A stretch of 12,610 nucleotides of DNA from CAYXVB01 sp964467785 (GCA_964467785.1 CAYXVB010000107.1:1-12610); one strand, 5' to 3'; positions 1-6,530 are shown, counted from the stretch's first letter. The notes: a model not told the origin generated them from the sequence alone. Translations and numbers: made by a program.

Positions 1-123
1 AGCGACATTGCGGCAGAGAGCCGCGCGGCTGCGGGGAGCGGCCATGGCGTGCGAAGTGCCTAGGGCGGCCAAGAAGATCAGTGAAAGGGAGAAAAGGGGG
101 CGGGGGGCGGATTGTGATTTCAT
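1..123 (-). CDS. Exported protein, N-terminal fragment (runs off the left edge)
   Basis: An open frame begins with ATG at 123-121 and stays open for 41 codons to base 1, so only the N-terminus is visible. It reads as a Sec signal peptide. Residues 1-9 carry a basic n-region (K2, R8). Residues 10-21 form a hydrophobic core rich in Leu, Ile, Phe and Ala. A cleavage-like stretch G-T-S-H-A-M-A-A follows at 22-29, so cutting after A26 or A28 is plausible. The mature part starts Pro/Arg-rich and has one Cys (residue 37). The start lies 32 bases after the stop of the DCC-family gene on the same strand, so the two may be co-transcribed. No strong ribosome site is seen before the ATG. The function cannot be told from 41 residues. 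That this is a real gene is inferred from the textbook signal-peptide layout. Confidence 0.55.
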   Translation of the reverse strand, partial: MKSQSAPRPLFSLSLIFLAALGTSHAMAAPRSRAALCRNVA

Positions 124-155
124 GACCAGCGTAATAATTCGGATGATGCTTAGTG

Positions 156-581
156 TCAATCGAGGAATCGGGCACGTTCCTCGAGCGATGGGATTCGGCA
201 GGTTTCGAGTTTGCCAAACCAACGGTACCGATGGCGAGCGACGAAGTCATAAACCGCGTCTCGGAGAAAGCGGGGAACCCACATCAGCCACCGAGCCGCA
301 GTCCACTTGCCGCCCAGACATGCGATGGCCAGCAAGGCGGCGTCTGAGCGGGTGTGGATTCCGTCGGAGCCGAGAAGGACCACAGTCCTGAGCGCAGCAT
401 CATCCATTCCGGCGGGACGAAGTTCGTTCGGGAGCCGAAGTCGTGCGGCCTCGCCTTGAAGGGGCGCGAAGTAAAGATGTCGGTCGCGATCCTGGCGGAC
501 AAGAAAACTCACGAAGCGGTCGCAAAGACCGCAGTACCCGTCAAAGAAAACGATCGAAGAAAGGGGGGCTTCGGGTGCCAT
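156..581 (-). CDS. DCC-family (DUF393) thiol-disulfide oxidoreductase-like protein
   Basis: This 141-aa protein has the family's diagnostic start: a short beta strand leading into F-D-G-Y-C-G-L-C at residues 13-20. C17 and C20 form a CxxC pair in the position expected for a thioredoxin-like redox centre. It also has the usual family ending, a Cys-x-x-Pro segment followed by an acidic stretch and R-F-L. Length and layout match complete DUF393 proteins. The family is named for its DxxCxxC motif and is presumed to handle thiol-disulfide exchange, but few members have a proven substrate. There is no signal peptide, so a cytoplasmic location is likely. ATG at 581 is the only sensible start; a G-rich GGGGAG lies almost directly against it, which is unusually close for a ribosome site. 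It is divergent from the lytic transglycosylase gene, and an exported-protein gene follows it. Confidence 0.85.
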   Translation of the reverse strand: MAPEAPLSSIVFFDGYCGLCDRFVSFLVRQDRDRHLYFAPLQGEAARLRLPNELRPAGMDDAALRTVVLLGSDGIHTRSDAALLAIACLGGKWTAARWLMWVPRFLRDAVYDFVARHRYRWFGKLETCRIPSLEERARFLD

Positions 582-650
582 TCTCCCCAGTTTAGGTGCA
601 AAGGCGAGGGGATGCCGCTGAATTCTTGGAGGAACAGGGTCGCTCCCGAG

Positions 651-690
651 ACTATTTTGGTTTGCGCTGCGTATGTTAATAAATACAACC
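651..690. promoter_or_regulatory. AT-rich island in a divergent intergenic region, possible promoter zone
   Basis: The 248 bases between the divergent DCC and transglycosylase genes contain one clearly AT-rich patch, including TATGTTAATAAATAC around 672-686, in otherwise GC-rich DNA. A divergent gap must hold promoters in both directions. I found no pair of good -35 and -10 boxes with normal spacing on either strand, so I place the promoter zone here only by composition and position. No convincing small gene is seen in the gap. Confidence 0.3.
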
Positions 691-753
691 CTTTAGAAAG
701 GATGGACCGCTGCTTGCTTTGTGAGGGTGACGGTCATGCCGAGCCTTGAGGCT

Positions 754-790
754 GCGGTCGGGGGAAAATCGCCTTTACACCACCGACCGC
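754..790 (+). repeat. GC-rich inverted repeat in the leader of the transglycosylase gene
   Basis: GCGGTCGG at 754-761 and CCGACCGC at 783-790 are perfect 8-base complements, able to form a hairpin with a 21-base loop. The right arm lies inside GACCGCCTT (785-793), which recurs exactly at 806-814 and is followed there by TTT. The first six bases of the left arm could therefore pair with either copy. The second copy ends in a run of five T, 13 bases before the transglycosylase start codon. The role is unknown; it may be chance in GC-rich DNA. Confidence 0.35.
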
Positions 791-829
791 CTTCAGTAGG
801 GTTGGGACCGCCTTTTTACGAGGCGCGTT

Positions 830-1564
830 ATGAGTTTTATCAAACAAGTTTGTCGTCGTTCGGTCCTCTTTGCTCTGCTCCTGGCGAGCGGAGCTGTGGG
901 CCTGATCCAGGCGGATCCGAGTGACGATCTCAGTTTTACGCGCCACTCGCCCGTGGCCGACTCCCATCGGACCATGAGTGAAGCCGAGGTCGCCCGGATC
1001 CTTCAGGACCGGCTGGATCTCTTTCCCAAGTCTCGCATTCCGCGACTTTCCAATCATCTGGTTCGTCTCTGCCAGGAGTATCGTTTTGATCCGGCCTTCG
1101 TGCTTTCCCTAATCGAAGTGGAGAGTCGGTTCCGGATCAAAGCCCAGTCTCCCGTCGGGGCGATGGGGCTCATGCAGATCATGCCCGCTACTGGTATCGT
1201 GATTGCCCGGCAGATGGAGGCCGAGCAACTCTACCCGGGGATCGCCCCGGCCCTCAAGCGGCACGACGAGACCGCATTCAGCCGTCATCTTCAGGATCCA
1301 TTTCTGAATCTCGAACTGGGTGTGGCTTACTTGGCCCAGCTCCGAGACCGCTACCGTACGCTTTCGCCGTACTACCTGGTGGCGGCCTACAATGTCGGCC
1401 CAGCCCGTCTCGACGAGCTGCTGGCTCGAAAGACCTTCCGGCCTACCGGCACCAAAAAATATTACGAAGCGATCCGCAAAAACCTGCCCGCATTCCGATT
1501 CTATCAAGGGCCGGAGCCAGTCCGTCGTGCTCCCATGCGTTCGACCAAGCGCATTGAAGCTTAA
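830..1564 (+). CDS. Exported lytic transglycosylase (SLT domain)
   Basis: This 244-aa protein would cleave the MurNAc-GlcNAc bond of peptidoglycan, leaving 1,6-anhydro-MurNAc ends, in the periplasm. A signal peptide (residues 1 to about 28; basic n-region K5, R9, R10, then a Leu/Ala-rich core) precedes a linker of about 50 residues. The SLT (Slt70-like, GH23) fold then runs from about 70 to 215. The catalytic glutamate is E98 in E-V-E-S-R, followed by the family motifs G-L-M-Q-I-M-P-A-T-G (113-122) and A-Y-N (186-188). Between them, residues about 128-155 form a stretch longer than the usual MltC/Slt-type spacing, probably an inserted loop. The tail (about 220-244) is basic. ATG at 830 has GAGG at 820-823 as a suitable ribosome site. 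No lipobox or LysM repeat is seen, so it is probably soluble in the periplasm. The exact subfamily is uncertain. Confidence 0.92.
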   Translation: MSFIKQVCRRSVLFALLLASGAVGLIQADPSDDLSFTRHSPVADSHRTMSEAEVARILQDRLDLFPKSRIPRLSNHLVRLCQEYRFDPAFVLSLIEVESRFRIKAQSPVGAMGLMQIMPATGIVIARQMEAEQLYPGIAPALKRHDETAFSRHLQDPFLNLELGVAYLAQLRDRYRTLSPYYLVAAYNVGPARLDELLARKTFRPTGTKKYYEAIRKNLPAFRFYQGPEPVRRAPMRSTKRIEA

Positions 1565-1596
1565 TACCCAGAACGGCGAGCGGGGGTAAAAGTTCA

Positions 1597-1625
1597 TTGA
1601 CGCGTAGCGACAGTTTGACTATATC
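1597..1625 (+). promoter_or_regulatory. Sigma-70-type promoter for the queD operon
   Basis: TTGACG (1597-1602) and TATATC (1620-1625) are separated by 17 bases. They match the TTGACA and TATAAT consensus at 5 of 6 and 4 of 6 positions. The start of transcription would fall near 1631-1634, about 20 bases before the queD ATG, giving a short leader. This is the best promoter match I found in the window. It suggests the que genes are transcribed separately from the transglycosylase gene, which ends 32 bases upstream of the -35 box. Confidence 0.6.
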
Positions 1626-1647
1626 CGGGATTCCTCAGGGGAACCCG
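1626..1647 (+). promoter_or_regulatory. Imperfect dyad over the predicted transcription start of queD
   Basis: CGGGATTCC (1626-1634) and GGGAACCCG (1639-1647) are inverted copies matching at 7 of 9 positions around a TCAG centre. The dyad starts directly after the -10 box and ends 4 bases before the ATG at 1652. It overlaps the likely start of transcription and also holds the only G-rich ribosome-site candidate (AGGGGA, 1637-1642). It could be a repressor site, or a small RNA hairpin hiding the ribosome site. No known preQ1 riboswitch pattern is recognisable. Confidence 0.4.
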
Positions 1648-1651
1648 ATAC

Positions 1652-2056
1652 ATGTACGAACTTAGGATTAAACTCGATTTTCCGGCCGCCCACCACTTGG
1701 AGGGTTATCCCGGCGACTGTGCTCGCCCGCATGGCCACAACTGGGGCGTCGAAGTTTTTGCCTGCTCCAAGCGCCTGGATTCTATCGGAATGGCGATGGA
1801 CTTTCGCGACCTCAAACGGGCGGCCAAGGAGCTCGTGGCTCCGTGGGACCATCAAGATCTGAACCTACTGCCGGATTTCAAGGCGCTCAACCCCTCGGCC
1901 GAGGCCATCGCCAAGCTCGCTTACGACCGTCTCTCCGCCCAGCTCGACACGTCGGAAACCTGGATCGAAAAGGTGACTGTCTGGGAAAACGAGCGCTGCT
2001 CGGCGAGCTACTTCGACGAAAAGAAGAGCGACCGGCGTCGACTCCAGCAGGTGTGA
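1652..2056 (+). CDS. queD: 6-carboxy-5,6,7,8-tetrahydropterin synthase (QueD)
   Basis: QueD converts 7,8-dihydroneopterin triphosphate to 6-carboxy-tetrahydropterin, an early step to preQ0 and queuosine; it is a homolog of 6-pyruvoyl-tetrahydropterin synthase. The 134 residues carry all expected signatures. These are the zinc histidine in A-A-H (H14), the C-x3-H-G-H motif (catalytic C23, zinc ligands H27 and H29), M-D-F-R-D-L-K (49-55), the catalytic D-H pair (66-67) before N-L, N-P-S-A-E (80-84), and the substrate-binding E112 in W-E-N-E. Length is close to the bacterial norm, with a short basic tail. ATG at 1652 is the natural family start. The gene opens the queD-queC-DUF366 operon, with queC starting 4 bases after its stop. 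A C-x3-HGH motif with catalytic Cys supports QueD activity rather than a folate or biopterin variant of the fold. Confidence 0.93.
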   Translation: MYELRIKLDFPAAHHLEGYPGDCARPHGHNWGVEVFACSKRLDSIGMAMDFRDLKRAAKELVAPWDHQDLNLLPDFKALNPSAEAIAKLAYDRLSAQLDTSETWIEKVTVWENERCSASYFDEKKSDRRRLQQV

Positions 2057-2060
2057 CGAG

Positions 2061-2729
2061 ATGGGCTCGCGCGCGCGCTCCGTGGTGCTGCTCTCCGGCG
2101 GACTTGACTCCGCGGCAAATCTGGCGATCTGCGCCGAGCGCGACCTGCCCGTGTTGGCGCTGACGGTGGATTACGGCCAGCGGGCGGCGGCCAGGGAAGT
2201 CGAAGCCGCGCGCGCATTGAGCGCGCATTACGAGGTCGAACACCGCGTGCTCGACCTCCGCTGGCTGGGCGGTCTCGGCGGAAGCTCGCTCACCGACACA
2301 AAGCAAGATGTGCCCGAGCTCGCCAGCTCCCAGCTCGATGACATGAAGGTCATCACCGGCAGCGCGGCGGCCGTCTGGGTCCCCAACCGCAACGGCGTAC
2401 TGATCAACGTCGCCGCGTCCTTTGCCGAGCGCGTGGGCGCGATCCGAGTGGTGGTGGGGTTCAACGCGGAGGAGGCCGTGACTTTTCCGGACAACTCCGA
2501 GGACTTTCTCCATCGGGCTTCGAGTGCTCTCGCGCTTTCGACCAGTAATCACGCTTCCGTGCGCTGTTACACGGTGCGGATGAACAAGCGCGAGATCGTG
2601 GGCGAGTTGCGCCGGCTGCCGCGCCCGTTTCCGTTTGACCGGATCTGGAGCTGCTATCATGGGGGCGAAAAGCCCTGCGGCGCCTGCGAATCCTGCCGGC
2701 GCCAGGCGCGCGCGCTCGGGGAGGCGTGA
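2061..2729 (+). CDS. queC: 7-cyano-7-deazaguanine (preQ0) synthase (QueC)
   Basis: QueC uses ATP and ammonia to turn 7-carboxy-7-deazaguanine into preQ0, the precursor of queuosine in tRNA (and of some DNA modifications). The 222-aa protein has the PP-loop ATP pyrophosphatase motif S-G-G-L-D-S at residues 12-17. Near the C-terminus it has the zinc-binding set C198, C206, C209 and C212 in the standard C-x7-C-x2-C-x2-C arrangement. The central W-V-P-N-R-N region, with the following N and A-E-R, is also typical. Length fits the family. The ATG at 2061 lies 4 bases after the queD stop, with AGGTG at the end of queD as ribosome site, indicating translational coupling. QueE, which makes its substrate, is not encoded in this window and must lie elsewhere or be replaced. 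Confidence 0.95.
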   Translation: MGSRARSVVLLSGGLDSAANLAICAERDLPVLALTVDYGQRAAAREVEAARALSAHYEVEHRVLDLRWLGGLGGSSLTDTKQDVPELASSQLDDMKVITGSAAAVWVPNRNGVLINVAASFAERVGAIRVVVGFNAEEAVTFPDNSEDFLHRASSALALSTSNHASVRCYTVRMNKREIVGELRRLPRPFPFDRIWSCYHGGEKPCGACESCRRQARALGEA

Positions 2730-2732
2730 TCT

Positions 2733-3323
2733 ATGGCATTGGTGACTCATCTTTCCGACAAGTCGTTGGAGTACCGCGGTCCCGAGCTTCGTCCGCATTT
2801 CTTGTTGGAGCGTTTTGGGCTCCGCGGCTCCGCGATCGGCGCCTTCATCGGGCCGTGCCGGGTCGAGACGGAGCATCTCGTGGACTGGGAGGACAAGCTT
2901 GCCTCCGACCGGATCGAGGCGCGCGAGATGGTGCATTTTCTCGGCGAATTCTTTGGAATGCGTTCGCTCACCGAAGGCGTGCTGATCCAGCGCCTTTTCA
3001 TGGCGATGGCGGGCGAGGCGCTGCAGCTGGAGCTGGCGGACAAGCCTCGGTTCAAGTGGCGGCGCGAGGGAGATGATCTCTACGTGAGCGTGGAGGGAGG
3101 CCTCGAGCGCAAGTTGTCGGTGTCGATTGTGACCGCTTCGCCGGTGTCTCTGCTCCTGCATGCCGGGATCAACATCGATCCGACTGGCGCGCCGGTGCCA
3201 GCGATCGGACTGGGCGAGCTGGGCGTGGAGCCACGCGCCTGGGCGCAACGCGTTTTGGAGCGTTTTCAGGCCGAGTGGGAGAGCCTGGAGTGGGCTTGCA
3301 CCAAGGTTAAACCCGTGATCTAG
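2733..3323 (+). CDS. DUF366 family protein, in the queuosine-precursor operon
   Basis: This 196-aa protein matches the DUF366 family as I know it from archaeal members. Shared features, in order, are an early Y-x-G (14-16), a F-G-x-x-G-x-x-I segment near 28-35, V-D-W-E-D (50-54), M-V-H-F-x-x-E-F-F (66-74), R-x-G-D-D-L-Y-V (111-118), the signature K-L-S-V-S-I-V-T-A-S-P-V-S (127-139) and a conserved His at 143 before G-I-N. It is soluble, with no signal peptide. No biochemical function is established for the family that I can cite. ATG at 2733 follows the queC stop by 3 bases and has GGGGAGG (2718-2724) as a strong ribosome site, so it is clearly part of the que operon. I infer a role in 7-deazaguanine metabolism (enzyme, chaperone or metabolite handling); this is a guess from context. 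Confidence 0.85.
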   Translation: MALVTHLSDKSLEYRGPELRPHFLLERFGLRGSAIGAFIGPCRVETEHLVDWEDKLASDRIEAREMVHFLGEFFGMRSLTEGVLIQRLFMAMAGEALQLELADKPRFKWRREGDDLYVSVEGGLERKLSVSIVTASPVSLLLHAGINIDPTGAPVPAIGLGELGVEPRAWAQRVLERFQAEWESLEWACTKVKPVI

Positions 3324-3351
3324 TGGCCCGATCCATTGGAGATAGGGCGCC

Positions 3352-4551
3352 ATGAACATTCCTGATTATATCCGGTCGATGACCCCGTATGTCCCGGGCA
3401 AACCCATCGAAGAAACCCAGCGCGAATTCAACATCAAAAAAGTCGTCAAGCTCGCCTCCAACGAGAATCCGCTTGGCCCGAGCCCTCTCGCTGTCGCGGC
3501 CACCCGTACCGCGCTCAAGGAGACTCATCGCTATCCCGATGGCGCGGCCTATGCTCTCAAGCACGCGCTGGCGCGGCATCTTAAAGTCTCGCCCGGGCAG
3601 CTCATCGTCGGCCAGGGCTCCAACGAGATCATCGATCTGTTGATCCGCACCTATTGCCAGCCGGGAGACGCGATCATCACCTCGCAGGCCGCGTTCGTCG
3701 CCTATCGCCTGTGCGCGCAGATCTCCGGCGTGCGCACCCTCGAGGCGCCCCTCACTTCGGACCTCCGGTTCGATCTTCCGGCGATGCTCCAGCTGCTCAA
3801 GGGCGATGACCGCGCTAAGCTCCTGTTCATCGCGAACCCCAATAATCCCACCGGCACTTACGTGACGACGGACGAGCTACGCTCGTTCCTCAAGGGCGTG
3901 CGCGCCGCGCGCGGGGGTGAGGCCCTCGTGGTGCTCGACTACGCCTACTGGGAATACGTCACTGCGCGCGATCTGCCGGACGCGGTCGCGTTGCTCAAGG
4001 ATTTTCCCGAAGTGGTCGTGCTTCGCACGTTTTCCAAGATTCACGGCCTCGCGGGCTTCCGTATCGGTTACGGCGTCGCCTCGGAGAGCGTGATCCGCGA
4101 CGTGGAGAAAGTGCGTCAGCCGTTCAATATCAATTCCCTGGGTCTGGCTGCCGCCGAAGGCGCGCTCAAGGACAAGGCCTTTGTCGCCCGCGCCCGCAAG
4201 ATCAACCGGCAGGGGTTGGAGTATTGGGAAAAAGCCCTCAAAAAGCTGGGTGTTCCGTATTGGAAGAGTCAGGGCAACTTCCTGCTGGCCGATGTGCAGG
4301 CTGGTTTCGGTGCGAGCGGCCCGGAAGTCTATCAGGCTTGCCTGCGCAAAGGCGTGATTTTCCGTCCGGTCGCCAACTACGGCATGTCGCACGCATTGCG
4401 CATCAGTGTCGGCACTCCCGCGGAGAATGCTTTTGCAGTGCGGGTCTTGCGTGAGCTTTACGCGGACAAGAAGGCCGACAAAGGAAGTGCTTCATCTCGC
4501 AAGCTCCTCCGCAAAGCCGTCCGCAGGGGTTCGAAGAAGGCCCGGAAGTGA
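3352..4551 (+). CDS. hisC: Histidinol-phosphate / aromatic aminotransferase (HisC family)
   Basis: This is a PLP-dependent fold-type I aminotransferase. HisC makes L-histidinol phosphate from imidazole-acetol phosphate, and many HisC-type enzymes also act on aromatic 2-oxoacids. Of 399 residues, the core (1 to about 368) is standard. It has N-E-N-P-L-G-P-S (37-44), Y-P-D-G (61-64), G-Q-G-S-N-E (87-92), N-P-N-N-P-T-G (162-168), PLP-ring Asp D196 with Y199, and the Schiff-base lysine K229 in T-F-S-K-I-H-G-L-A-G-F-R-I-G-Y-G (R237). The last ~29 residues are an unusual Lys/Arg-rich tail. GGAG before ATG 3352 serves as ribosome site. No other histidine genes are present, and the gene overlaps cmk by 4 bases. 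In other bacteria an aroA/tyrA-linked HisC often sits beside cmk, so a role in phenylalanine or tyrosine synthesis is possible. Confidence 0.9.
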   Translation: MNIPDYIRSMTPYVPGKPIEETQREFNIKKVVKLASNENPLGPSPLAVAATRTALKETHRYPDGAAYALKHALARHLKVSPGQLIVGQGSNEIIDLLIRTYCQPGDAIITSQAAFVAYRLCAQISGVRTLEAPLTSDLRFDLPAMLQLLKGDDRAKLLFIANPNNPTGTYVTTDELRSFLKGVRAARGGEALVVLDYAYWEYVTARDLPDAVALLKDFPEVVVLRTFSKIHGLAGFRIGYGVASESVIRDVEKVRQPFNINSLGLAAAEGALKDKAFVARARKINRQGLEYWEKALKKLGVPYWKSQGNFLLADVQAGFGASGPEVYQACLRKGVIFRPVANYGMSHALRISVGTPAENAFAVRVLRELYADKKADKGSASSRKLLRKAVRRGSKKARK

Positions 4552-5282
4552 GCCCGGGGGTGGCTATGGATTCGATTTCGGTTCCCAAGCAAGGACCGGT
4601 GATCGCCATCGATGGTCCGGCCGGTACGGGAAAAAGCTCGGCAACCAAGCGGCTTTCAGAGGCGCTCGGCTTTGTGCATGTCGATACGGGGGCGCTTTAT
4701 CGAACCGTGGCATTGCTCTCGCTCGAGAATCTCGGTGGCGAGTTGAGCCTGGGATACGAAGACCTGGCGATCCGGATCGCGCGTGAGGTGCACTTTCAGT
4801 TTAAGCGTATGCCGCAGAAGAACCCCTCCAACCGGATTTTCGCCAACGGCCGGGATGTGACCGGTCTGATTCGGACGCCTGAAGTCAGTATGGCTTCGAG
4901 TAAAGTTTCAGCGATTCCCGAGGTGCGCGCCGCGTTACTCGGTCTTCAGCGCAGATTGGGCTGCGAAGGGAAGGCCATTTTGGAGGGGCGCGACATAGGC
5001 ACGGTTGTTTTTCCGGATGCCGATATCAAGTTTTTCCTGACCGCCAACGTCGAGGAGCGGGCCAAGCGCCGTTTGGCGGAGATCGAGGCCTCCGGAGCGG
5101 ATGCGCCCTCGTTTGAAGAGCTCAAAAAGCAGATCAGCGAACGGGACGCGGGAGATATGGGGCGTGCCGTGGCGCCTTTGCGTAAGGCTGCGGACGCTGT
5201 TGAAATAGATACTTCGAGCATGACACTCGACGAGGTCGTGCGTACGATGGAAGGGGTCGCCCGGATTCGTCTGGGCCTTTGA
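4548..5282 (+). CDS. cmk: Cytidylate kinase
   Basis: Cmk transfers phosphate from ATP to CMP and dCMP in the cytoplasm, feeding CTP/dCTP pools and recycling CMP released by lipid and LPS synthesis. Numbered from the GTG start, it has the P-loop G-P-A-G-T-G-K-S-S (23-31), D-T-G-A-L-Y-R (46-52) for CMP binding, N-G-x-D-V-T near 98-103, and the signature G-R-D-I-G-T-V-V-F-P-D-A before a lid region with E-E-R-A-K-R-R. The length (244 aa) is slightly above the ~225 norm. GTG 4548 overlaps the hisC stop as GTGA, with a GAAGAAGG ribosome site 7 bases upstream. An ATG at 4566 (residue 7) is an alternative that would lose nothing conserved. Translational coupling to the aminotransferase gene is likely. 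Confidence 0.93.
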   Translation: MSPGVAMDSISVPKQGPVIAIDGPAGTGKSSATKRLSEALGFVHVDTGALYRTVALLSLENLGGELSLGYEDLAIRIAREVHFQFKRMPQKNPSNRIFANGRDVTGLIRTPEVSMASSKVSAIPEVRAALLGLQRRLGCEGKAILEGRDIGTVVFPDADIKFFLTANVEERAKRRLAEIEASGADAPSFEELKKQISERDAGDMGRAVAPLRKAADAVEIDTSSMTLDEVVRTMEGVARIRLGL

Positions 5283-5321
5283 ATCGGGCCTTCGTCGAAT
5301 CCGAATTGTCCTGAGGACGGC

Positions 5322-6530
5322 ATGATCTTCCATTCGTTTAGTACCTCGCAGCCCGCGCGCAATAATTCGCTGCGCATCCTTGTGGTCCGCTGCGATCGAC
5401 TCGGAGACGTGATCCTGTCGACTCCGGTTTTTGACGTGCTCAAGCGGCACAATACCAAGGCGATGGTGACGGCGATGGTCAAGCCGGCGATCGCGCCGGT
5501 GATCCGTGGTCTGCCGTCAGTCGATGACGTGATCCTCTATGATCCAGAGGGGCGTCATCGCGGAATCCGAGGCTTTTTTAGACTGGTCTCGGAACTCCGT
5601 CGCGGGGGGTTTGGCGTGGCCATCGTGCTGCAATCCCAAGTCAAGCTCGCGGCCGCACTCGTGGTGGCCGGAATCCGATATCGCATCGGACCATTGAGCC
5701 GGCCGCATTCTTTCCTTTTTTATAACAAGGGCGTGCGCCAGCGTCGCTCCCAGGTGGAGATGCACGAGACCGACTATAACTTGCAGCTGCTCAAGCGCTT
5801 GGGGATACGGGTCGGCACTCGCAATGTGCCGGTTTCCGCGGCAATCTCCGACGACGCGCGCCTGCGGGCGCGTCAGTGGCTTTTGGCCCAGGGCTGGGAG
5901 GTAGCGCAGCCGTTGGTTGCCGTGCATCCGGGAATGGGAGGGTCGGCGCTGAACTGGCCTGAGACTCATTACATCGAGCTTGTGGCCGCGCTTTTGCGCG
6001 AAGGGCGGCCAGTGCTGATGACCGCGGGTCCGATGGAAGGGGAGCTGTTGACGCGAATTCGCAAGGCTCTCGAGCTTAAAACCGGCTTTTCGAGCTGGAC
6101 GGGGCGTTTGATCCTGTCCTCTCCGGCGGTGACCCGCACGGTCGAGGATCTCGGAGCATTGCTCGCGCACGCGTCCGTAGTGGTGGCCCCGAGCACCGGG
6201 CCGCTCCATCTGGCGGTCGCCACGGGCCGTCCGGTGGTGACATTTTATCCTCCCATTCGAGTTCAGAGCGCGATCCGATGGGGGCCGTATTTGCGCGATG
6301 AGTCTCGTGCGAGCGTGCTCGTGCCCGATGTTTACTGCGGGCAAGACTTTAAGTGCCGCGGCAGCGAGTGCCATTACTTTCCGTGCATGAAGGGGCTTGC
6401 CGTGAATCAGGCGCTCGAGCAGGTGACCGCTCAGCTTGCGCGTGCGGCGGCTCCCCGTGCAATGCCCGAGGCCTCGGAGCCCGAGGTGTTCGTCCCCGAG
6501 GCGCTTTCGGATAACAAGGCCGGAACCTAG
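5322..6530 (+). CDS. Glycosyltransferase family 9 protein, heptosyltransferase-type
   Basis: Family 9 enzymes add heptose from ADP-heptose to the LPS inner core at the cytoplasmic face of the inner membrane. The 402-aa protein has the typical N-terminal Rossmann start I-L-V-V-R-C-D-R-L-G-D-V (19-30), with acceptor-side Asp at the expected place. M-H-E-x-D-Y-N-L-Q-L-L follows at 147-157. The donor-binding part has H-P-G-M-G-G-S (202-208), N-W-P (211-213) and A-P-S-T-G-P-L-H (289-296). A C-terminal cysteine-rich patch (C339, C345, C350, C355) resembles the short Cys motif seen in many WaaF/WaaC-like proteins. ATG 5322 has GAGGA 6 bases upstream. The next gene encodes a heptose kinase that helps make the donor sugar, which supports the assignment. 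Whether it is heptosyltransferase I, II or another transferase cannot be told. The last ~25 residues are acidic and Ala/Pro/Glu-rich. Confidence 0.88.
   Translation: MIFHSFSTSQPARNNSLRILVVRCDRLGDVILSTPVFDVLKRHNTKAMVTAMVKPAIAPVIRGLPSVDDVILYDPEGRHRGIRGFFRLVSELRRGGFGVAIVLQSQVKLAAALVVAGIRYRIGPLSRPHSFLFYNKGVRQRRSQVEMHETDYNLQLLKRLGIRVGTRNVPVSAAISDDARLRARQWLLAQGWEVAQPLVAVHPGMGGSALNWPETHYIELVAALLREGRPVLMTAGPMEGELLTRIRKALELKTGFSSWTGRLILSSPAVTRTVEDLGALLAHASVVVAPSTGPLHLAVATGRPVVTFYPPIRVQSAIRWGPYLRDESRASVLVPDVYCGQDFKCRGSECHYFPCMKGLAVNQALEQVTAQLARAAAPRAMPEASEPEVFVPEALSDNKAGT

Noticed and set aside
612..749. A 45-codon plus-strand frame with a C-x-x-C near its end, in the divergent intergenic region
   Set aside because: The G-rich stretch lies directly against its ATG, it covers the likely promoter island, and its translation shows no recognisable domain.
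1565..1651. A preQ1 riboswitch before queD
   Set aside because: The leader after the predicted promoter is only about 20 bases and lacks the C-rich loop and A-rich tail of the small preQ1 class.
1887..3359. A 490-codon open frame on the minus strand opposite queD, queC and DUF366
   Set aside because: It is exactly antisense to three well-recognised genes and its translation is rich in His, Arg and Ala with no domain-like pattern. This is the usual mirror frame of GC-rich coding DNA.
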